57,940 nt of DNA from Nitrospirales bacterium (GTDB taxonomy: Bacteria > Nitrospirota > Nitrospiria > Nitrospirales > UBA8639): the NCBI GenBank assembly GCA_021604105.1, contig BQIW01000018.1, forward strand, positions 1-57,940, given 5' to 3'. The position numbers were made by a program, and so were the translations under genes. Shown in pieces: positions 52,742 through 57,940 of this stretch; position 1 is the first letter of the stretch; each line of letters opens with the position of its first letter. The notes under the pieces were generated by a model. It had not been told where the DNA came from, did not search any database, and saw only the letters and a list, made by a program, of their open reading frames with translations.

Positions 52742-55327
52742 TTACAAGGAAGAATTGGAAGGATTAGTGGAGGAGTGAGATTCACCCTGAATCGCATGGG
52801 CAACGAATTCCTGATCTTCAGGCACTCCCTCTGTAGCAGACTCGGATTCCGAAGCAAAACGGCCCGCATGGCTTTCCTCCGGACATTCTTGAGGGGCTTC
52901 CTCTTCCTGGATGTCTTCTTGATCGACGCAAGACGGCTTCCATGTCGAGGCCTCTATTTCACATTCTTCTCCGGGATAGAAACGAAGGGAATCCCAATGC
53001 GTCACCCAACTCTTCACGTATTTCCGCATACTGGTTCCTGGGATTATTTGGGCCGGACCATTTGCGGCATTTTCCCACATATGCCACCCATGCCCTTTCA
53101 GATGAAGCGATCGAATCGTCTGATGTGCATCTTGAATAATGTCGTTCGGTGGCTGTCCAAGAGGAATACGTTGGGACTCCAATAAGCCCATGCCTTTCTC
53201 CGCCTTATCGGCTAGCATCCGTTCGGCTTCCGTATTTCTGGCTCGAAGTTTCTCCAAGAGTTTAACCTTGTCACCTTTTTTCTCTAAGACCTCTTCTCGA
53301 AAGTCATTGGTTAATGCCAGCACGGCACCCAACCCCGGCAAAGAAGGACCGCCATCTAAATTCATGAGGCGTGACACTTCGGCATAGGATTTCGCCCGCT
53401 GATTCACCGAATATCGGCCAATCAGTTCGGCTTCATCAATCAGCAGAATCCAGCCAGCATATCCAGCGGCTTGCATCAGACGAGCCGCAAACTGAAAGCG
53501 CTGAAGCGCCAATTCTGCACCAGATATTTTTTTAAAGGCATACCGCTCTCCAAATCCGGCCTCTTGCAGGTACCTTTTTAAATCGCCCACCCCGATGGGG
53601 TCTCCCGTCCAAAATCGAGTCATCCGGTTACCCACCTCCATATCGGAGCTCAATCGTTCATACAGCATCAACGTCGCCGCAAACCTGGCATCAATCTGAC
53701 TCTCCGGATTATTCACCCACGTCACAAGATCCTTATATCGCGGTTCCCAGACATCACATTGACCCGCGATTTCCGCGAACACTTCCCCTCGTTTATCTGG
53801 GATCACCGCAGCTTCGATCGCCGAATAATACAACCGGACTGGATGATACAGAGGCGTTTCCTTACTGATCACAATCCTGCTGCAGATGAAATTGGCATCC
53901 AGCGCCAGATTTTGGAGATACCCCAGGATATGCGATTTGCCACTACCAAACTCCCCCTCGATCACCATGCCACGGGGACACGGTCCCGTCATAATATTTT
54001 GCTGTGTGGCCTCTAATAATCGCCGAAAACGTCCCTCCACCTCTGGCTGAAGACATCCAAGCGTCGTCACCACATGCCGGTTCGGAACCCCAGCCCGAAG
54101 GCCCTCAATGACACGACGGGCTTCTTCATCAGGCACCATTCTCCTCGGAGTGGGGGCGGGAACATCATGCGTTCCTTCCGGAACCGGCTCATGGCGATTT
54201 TGAATCCGGACCAACGATGCCAGTGGATTCTGGCGGTATTTCGGGCGAACGTCATCCCATACGCGCAATTTCAACGCTTCGTACCGATTCACGCCACGGC
54301 GGGAATCGGTCAGGAACTCTTGTGGAGCCATGACCACCATCAGCAAGCCTTCCATCTCATCAGCCGAATCAATAAATTGACGAAGCAATTCATACAAATC
54401 CATGGTGGCTGAAGGAGAAAATGACAGAGAGCCATCATTCAGCAAGGCATCTTTTTTCTTAAAATACCGAGAGATATCGAGGGAAAGAATGAGGCCTCCC
54501 TGTCCCGTTAAACGAAGCCAGCGTGTTAAGGAAGACAGCATATACCGTGCATTATGACGCGAGATTTTTTGATAGATGAGAGCCTTTTTGACTCCAGTCA
54601 CCAGTCGAAGGTCTCCACACAACCACTCTTTCACGGCTGTGGCCAAGACACGATCGGAATCCCCGGCATCCAACTGAGCCATGCACAACCTGATCATCGC
54701 CATGCGAAATTCACGGCACAGTCCCCAATCGCCTTCAATCGCTTTTTCCATCCATGTTTGAATATCCCGGCGGAGCATCGGCTCCTTCCGTTCATTCATC
54801 ATCGCAACCTGCCGCAATGAGAATTCTTGTCGGTTTGAAGGAATTTGATGCCCATGTTCTTCGAGCAACCTTTGAAGAAAGCGATAGGCGAGTTCATCCC
54901 AATCTATTTGTTTGGCAATTTTTTGAAACAGTCGCTCGACCATGTGGGCTTTTGTAAATCGCGCATCAACTTTTGCCAACACATATCCTTCACGATTGGC
55001 CAGTCTCTCCAATTCTTGTTGACAGGTTTTCAATACGTCTTCACCAGGGAACACGGCAAATTTGACCGCTCCACCCCCTTCACGGACGAACGTTCCAAGA
55101 TATTCACGGTGAAGAATGCCCAGCCATTCGCAGAGAGCCAGATTAAATCGTGGTTCCTCCTCGGAGTGAATTTTGTTTTTTGGCGATGGCTTCAAATGTG
55201 ACTGATGTGGTTGTGCCCCTTCCGACCCGTCCGGACGTGAGTCAGTGAGCAAAAAAGAGGAGGAAGGGACACCTTCTTCTGTTCTCACGGACTGAAGACG
55301 ATTTAAGGCCTCAATTAATTTGCTCAT
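52742..55327 (-). CDS. Tandem BrxC/BrxD-like P-loop ATPase, paralogue C
   Basis: This 861-aa protein has the same two-half layout as the pair at 17.6-22.4 kb: a degenerate N-terminal P-loop domain (GGGAVKFAVFPGED without GKS; Walker B-like LILSLDISRY without Glu; FLTDSRRGVNRYEALKLR) and an intact C-terminal ATPase (GEFGSGKS near 458-465, VISKETPLYHP, WILLIDEAELIGRYS, VLALTNDF). It adds a Ser/Pro-rich N-terminal extension of about 75 residues opening MSKLIEALNRLQ, and a Glu-rich tail. The ATG at 55327 has AAGGAACC upstream; an in-frame reading from 55378 is less likely. It follows the DUF6499-like gene on the same strand. Confidence 0.88.
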   Translation of the reverse strand: MSKLIEALNRLQSVRTEEGVPSSSFLLTDSRPDGSEGAQPHQSHLKPSPKNKIHSEEEPRFNLALCEWLGILHREYLGTFVREGGGAVKFAVFPGEDVLKTCQQELERLANREGYVLAKVDARFTKAHMVERLFQKIAKQIDWDELAYRFLQRLLEEHGHQIPSNRQEFSLRQVAMMNERKEPMLRRDIQTWMEKAIEGDWGLCREFRMAMIRLCMAQLDAGDSDRVLATAVKEWLCGDLRLVTGVKKALIYQKISRHNARYMLSSLTRWLRLTGQGGLILSLDISRYFKKKDALLNDGSLSFSPSATMDLYELLRQFIDSADEMEGLLMVVMAPQEFLTDSRRGVNRYEALKLRVWDDVRPKYRQNPLASLVRIQNRHEPVPEGTHDVPAPTPRRMVPDEEARRVIEGLRAGVPNRHVVTTLGCLQPEVEGRFRRLLEATQQNIMTGPCPRGMVIEGEFGSGKSHILGYLQNLALDANFICSRIVISKETPLYHPVRLYYSAIEAAVIPDKRGEVFAEIAGQCDVWEPRYKDLVTWVNNPESQIDARFAATLMLYERLSSDMEVGNRMTRFWTGDPIGVGDLKRYLQEAGFGERYAFKKISGAELALQRFQFAARLMQAAGYAGWILLIDEAELIGRYSVNQRAKSYAEVSRLMNLDGGPSLPGLGAVLALTNDFREEVLEKKGDKVKLLEKLRARNTEAERMLADKAEKGMGLLESQRIPLGQPPNDIIQDAHQTIRSLHLKGHGWHMWENAANGPAQIIPGTSMRKYVKSWVTHWDSLRFYPGEECEIEASTWKPSCVDQEDIQEEEAPQECPEESHAGRFASESESATEGVPEDQEFVAHAIQGESHSSTNPSNSSL

Positions 55328-55438
55328 CCTACGGTTCCTTCCCTCATGTACATTCTGAGTTGTTCGGACCTCCACCACTCCACGCCTGATTCCATGCCCA
55401 AAAACATACTCTGACCGGCTCTCTTACCTTTGGATCCC

Positions 55439-56179
55439 TTACACAGGAAAATGCACACTGATTTGACAGGCACGTTTATACAATTGATTGGCTCTCGCTT
55501 CCGCTATTTCATCATCTTGTAGATGGAATAAGATTCGTCCGATTTCATGAAATGGCACGCCGAGCTCGACGGCATCCAACACGCGGAGATACATCGGCCA
55601 TTCATCACGACATTTTCGCCGTTCAAGTTTTCGACCGACTTGATGTTTTTGCCATTCCATAAGATCCGCCTTAACTTTTTCAATTTGAGCCGCCAACGGC
55701 TTTTTCAGATCAAATACGGCCGCCATTCGCCATTCCGACAAACACAAGGAGACTTCTTCCCCCCCCCCCAACCAATCCGGTCCTTGTCCGAAATAGATCC
55801 GACCGTAATTCGAATCAAATGACAACATCCAGGGCTTGGCAATTGATGGATTCGGAAGGCCACTGAGATGATATTTTTCTAATGAATTCGGCATTCGAGC
55901 CTTAAATGCCGGGTGATCCGGGGTAAAAACTTTTTTGCGATACCGAGTGGGATACTGAGGATCCTTGGCACAGGACAGATCAAAATCGTATGTTTGCCAG
56001 CAATGAAGCTCCCAATCCTTCCGGTAATCTGCACGCCGACGGAGAAACTCCCACCGCCAAAATGTATCGTTTAAACTCTGGGCGCAGGGATAGGTATCCT
56101 CACTCTGCCAGTTGGGTTCGGCCTCTAACACTCGGGGATGCCCGTGCATTTCCTTGGGCGGTCGTTTACTGTTCAACAT
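55439..56179 (-). CDS. DUF6499/DUF2285-like regulator with a coding poly-C tract
   Basis: This 246-aa protein is cytoplasmic. The N-terminal region WRWEFLRRRADYRKDWELH resembles the DUF6499 'transcriptional regulator' domain (usual AWEFLRRNPDYRADW) and the C-terminal region YLRVLDAVELGVPFHEIGRI resembles the DUF2285 DNA-binding helix-turn-helix (usual LRALDARLAGASYREIA), as in regulators of integrative elements. The middle contains DWLGGGEEVS, coded across an 11-base C/G run at 55759-55769. It lies 111 bases upstream of ATPase paralogue C and points the same way, so it may regulate or partner it. The assignment is by eye. Confidence 0.7.
   Translation of the reverse strand: MLNSKRPPKEMHGHPRVLEAEPNWQSEDTYPCAQSLNDTFWRWEFLRRRADYRKDWELHCWQTYDFDLSCAKDPQYPTRYRKKVFTPDHPAFKARMPNSLEKYHLSGLPNPSIAKPWMLSFDSNYGRIYFGQGPDWLGGGEEVSLCLSEWRMAAVFDLKKPLAAQIEKVKADLMEWQKHQVGRKLERRKCRDEWPMYLRVLDAVELGVPFHEIGRILFHLQDDEIAEARANQLYKRACQISVHFPV
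55759..55769. repeat. 11-base C homopolymer inside the DUF6499/DUF2285-like gene
   Basis: Eleven consecutive C on the plus strand encode Leu-Gly-Gly-Gly-Glu on the minus strand. Slippage by one or two bases would shift the frame after about residue 142 and truncate the C-terminal DUF2285-like domain. Such tracts are typical phase-variation sites; the assembly could also have miscounted it. Confidence 0.75.
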
Positions 56180-57586
56180 ATCGCGGGACCTCCAATTCGG
56201 GAGTATTCAATAATAAATCACCGGATGTGAGGTACATGCCGAGGCCAAAGATAGTCATGCCTATCAATCCCGGCCTACGCGACATTCCAGCAACCAACCT
56301 CAAATCCGCAAATACTCAGGAAGACTGATAACGCGGTCAAGTAGAATGGTGTCGGTTCTCAAACGACAATACGAATAAAAAAGGCAGGTATGGGGAGACG
56401 AGCCAGGGGATTATTACTCATGATAAGGAGAACAGGTTTTGCGTCTTGACCAAGACACTCCATGGACCCACCCAAACCAGGAAAGGACCGTCACAAAACA
56501 AGCTAAAGCAATCATGGCCAAGACAAAACAAATTTTCCCTAACATGTCGAAGACCCCCCAGGATAGCGGTTCTTCATGCCTGCCAATACTCTCTGTATCG
56601 GCAGAGTTTTTATAGGTCTTTACTAGATGACCAAAAATACACGCTTCCTTAAAGAAAATACCTCCAAAAATTCTACAAAACAATGGGCAAGACTTTCCTC
56701 TGGATAAATTTCATATTTTTTCATATAAAACAATGATTTATAGAAAACAGGCTACAGTTGATTCGTATACCCCACTTGGATCAGACGGGAATGATGGACT
56801 TGAAATACCAGAACCGATTCATGATGACAATTATTTCAAAACCCAACCATTTGGCAAAGATGGAGCAAGAACTTGTGGGTACCCTGCGACAAGAACCACC
56901 AGAGATCTCAAATTCCGGCATCACTGGCGATTCAACAAAAAAACAACCATGATCGACTTCAAGACGTTGAACTCTGGAGCAGGAAATCAGCCCCCGGCGC
57001 GAACCAGTGTCACCCTATTCGATTAACCCAAAGGGTACGGGGTGAATCAAAAAGATGCGAGGGAGAGAAAAACGGTCTCTCATATCCTACCGCCTTTCGA
57101 CTTGCAGAAAGGCTGAGTACCAATCGGCCGATTGGACAAAGACTCCCGTGGCCTCCCGCTCTTTACTCAAATGAAACAGTGATTGACCGGCTCACAGAAC
57201 CAGGCAAAGGCCAAAAAACATATGAGGGTGGGATCCGTGAAGGAATTCCAGACAAAGACCTATCCCGTGTGTCACAGGGAGCTTCCACTTCAATCGGAAC
57301 ATTAAACGTACAGAGGGTTACAAAGAAAGTGAAGTCGGGGCCAAAACACATTTAGAGGTCGTCGTACGGGAGGGAAAAACCGGCATCTCCGTCGAACCTT
57401 TGATGCCCTGAAAGAACCAAAATTTCATACGCCGCTCAAAGGTCTCGATTTCAAACCCGCAACAAATCAGCAACTTGCCGGTGGATACCCCGCTTAGAGG
57501 AAGGTCAACTCCCGACGAGGAAACTTAATTGTTGGCAATTTTCAAAATACCAATACATTGGGATTGAATCCCTGGTGAATGAACGC
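56180..57586. other. Gene-poor 1.4-kb region
   Basis: Only short frames are present, with none matching a known family. A 43-aa hydrophobic frame at 56414-56545 may be a small membrane protein. Around 57241-57411 two frames each give ordered-looking peptides (FQTKTYPVCHRELP, then GAKTHLEVVVREGKTG) separated by a frame change, possibly a decayed gene. AT-rich DNA lies at 56690-56740. No RNA gene was recognised. Confidence 0.4.
56414..56545 (-). CDS. Possible small membrane protein (43 aa)
   Basis: The peptide MLGKICFVLAMIALACFVTV plus a short basic tail would form a single transmembrane helix. A G-rich stretch lies about 8 bases before the ATG at 56543-56545. Short hydrophobic frames arise easily by chance, and no family is recognised. 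Confidence 0.25.
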   Translation of the reverse strand: MLGKICFVLAMIALACFVTVLSWFGWVHGVSWSRRKTCSPYHE

Positions 57587-57940
57587 TCACTTTTTATCAA
57601 TTTTCGCCCATGTATCCCGAAGAGGCACTGTCCGATTGAACACTAACCGATCCTGAGTAGAGTCCGGATCCAGGCAAAAATATCCCTGCCGCTCAAACTG
57701 AAACCGACTACCTGATGGCGCCTCTCTGAGACCGGGTTCGACCTGGCAATCAGACAACACGGTCAAGGAATGTGGATTGAGCAGATGGTGAAGGTCCTGA
57801 GGCTCACCCCCCGAACCAGGATTCGTGTGCGCCAACAAAGCCTCAAACAGTCGCACTTCGGCAGGAAGGGCATGCTGAGCCGAGACCCAGTGGAGAGTCC
57901 CTTTTACCTTTCGACCTGATTGACTCCCGCCACGTTTCGT
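57587..57940 (-). CDS. glnS: Glutaminyl-tRNA synthetase, C-terminal part
   Basis: GlnRS charges tRNA(Gln) with glutamine. The last 117 residues of the product are in the window and the gene runs off the right end. They form the end of the anticodon-binding beta-barrels: KVKGTLHWVSAQHALPAEVR, LLNPHSLTVLSDCQVEP, and the terminal FQFERQGYFCLDPDSTQDRL and FNRTVPLRDTWAK, which match the GlnRS C-terminus closely (GluRS ends differently). The stop is at 57587-57589. Direct charging by GlnRS means the cell does not depend on the transamidation route for Gln-tRNA. Confidence 0.93.
   Translation of the reverse strand, partial: TKRGGSQSGRKVKGTLHWVSAQHALPAEVRLFEALLAHTNPGSGGEPQDLHHLLNPHSLTVLSDCQVEPGLREAPSGSRFQFERQGYFCLDPDSTQDRLVFNRTVPLRDTWAKIDKK

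Noticed and set aside
1-57940. CRISPR array, tRNA or rRNA genes
   Set aside because: No regularly spaced direct repeats and no cloverleaf with a GGTTCRANNCC T-arm were found by eye; a dedicated scan (tRNAscan-SE, Infernal, CRISPR finder) could still reveal something short.

Overview
The window reads as a bacterial chromosome segment at roughly 50% GC by eye. It is dense in genes, uses ATG/GTG/TTG starts and mostly has purine-rich ribosome binding sites. LpxC, a TonB-dependent receptor, several lipoproteins and outer-membrane-style exported proteins show a Gram-negative (diderm) envelope. The gene set (bacterial GlnRS, a radical SAM/B12 protein start, a di-haem peroxidase, many two-component and c-di-GMP proteins, HrpB, POT transporter) is compatible with a Nitrospira-like Nitrospirota genome. 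That assignment is an inference from protein character, not from a marker gene, and no rRNA, tRNA, CRISPR array or intact insertion sequence was found.

Layout. 1-2.5 kb: start of a radical SAM protein and an OmpR-type two-component pair. 3-10.4 kb: housekeeping genes (TypA, a DapF-like protein whose two catalytic cysteines are both serine, a MauG/CcpA-type peroxidase, HrpB helicase). 11-14.4 kb: exported proteins, including a two-gene unit that looks like a copper amine oxidase taken apart (lipoprotein plus a short catalytic-like domain). 14.7-17 kb: a sensor kinase with a CxxCH-bearing periplasmic domain and its single-domain response regulator. 17.6-23.4 kb: an operon of an unrecognised 326-aa protein and two paralogous ATPases related to the BREX BrxC/BrxD P-loop family. 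23.5-30.6 kb: SDR oxidoreductase, glycine-zipper lipoprotein, an orphan 285-aa protein, PyrE, rhodanese, a response regulator/HD-GYP pair, TrmI and an orphan RCK potassium-channel regulator. 31-34.5 kb: a group-2 sigma-70 factor behind a consensus-like sigma-54 promoter, then LpxC. 34.7-35 kb: an IS3 transposase remnant. 35-43.5 kb: DUF6445 oxygenase-like protein, POT transporter, TonB receptor, HDOD protein, diguanylate cyclase, TrmH-type methyltransferase, DUF1653 protein. 43.6-50.9 kb: PurE, 1-Cys peroxiredoxin, small zinc-ribbon and membrane proteins, EttA, NUDIX hydrolase, O6-alkylguanine transferase, HTH protein, response regulator. 51-56.2 kb: an ANKH/MATE-like transporter, a third copy of the BrxC/BrxD-like ATPase and a DUF6499/DUF2285-like protein carrying an 11-base C run. 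56.2-57.6 kb is gene-poor, and glnS runs off the right end.

The strongest candidate for an undescribed system is the family of three large ATPases (two adjacent, one 30 kb away). In each, an N-terminal P-loop domain that has lost its Walker A and catalytic Glu is fused to an intact C-terminal BrxC/BrxD-type ATPase. Each locus is headed by a different small uncharacterised protein. None of the other BREX genes (PglX methyltransferase, PglZ, BrxA, BrxB, BrxL) is present and the flanks are housekeeping genes, so this does not look like an ordinary BREX island.
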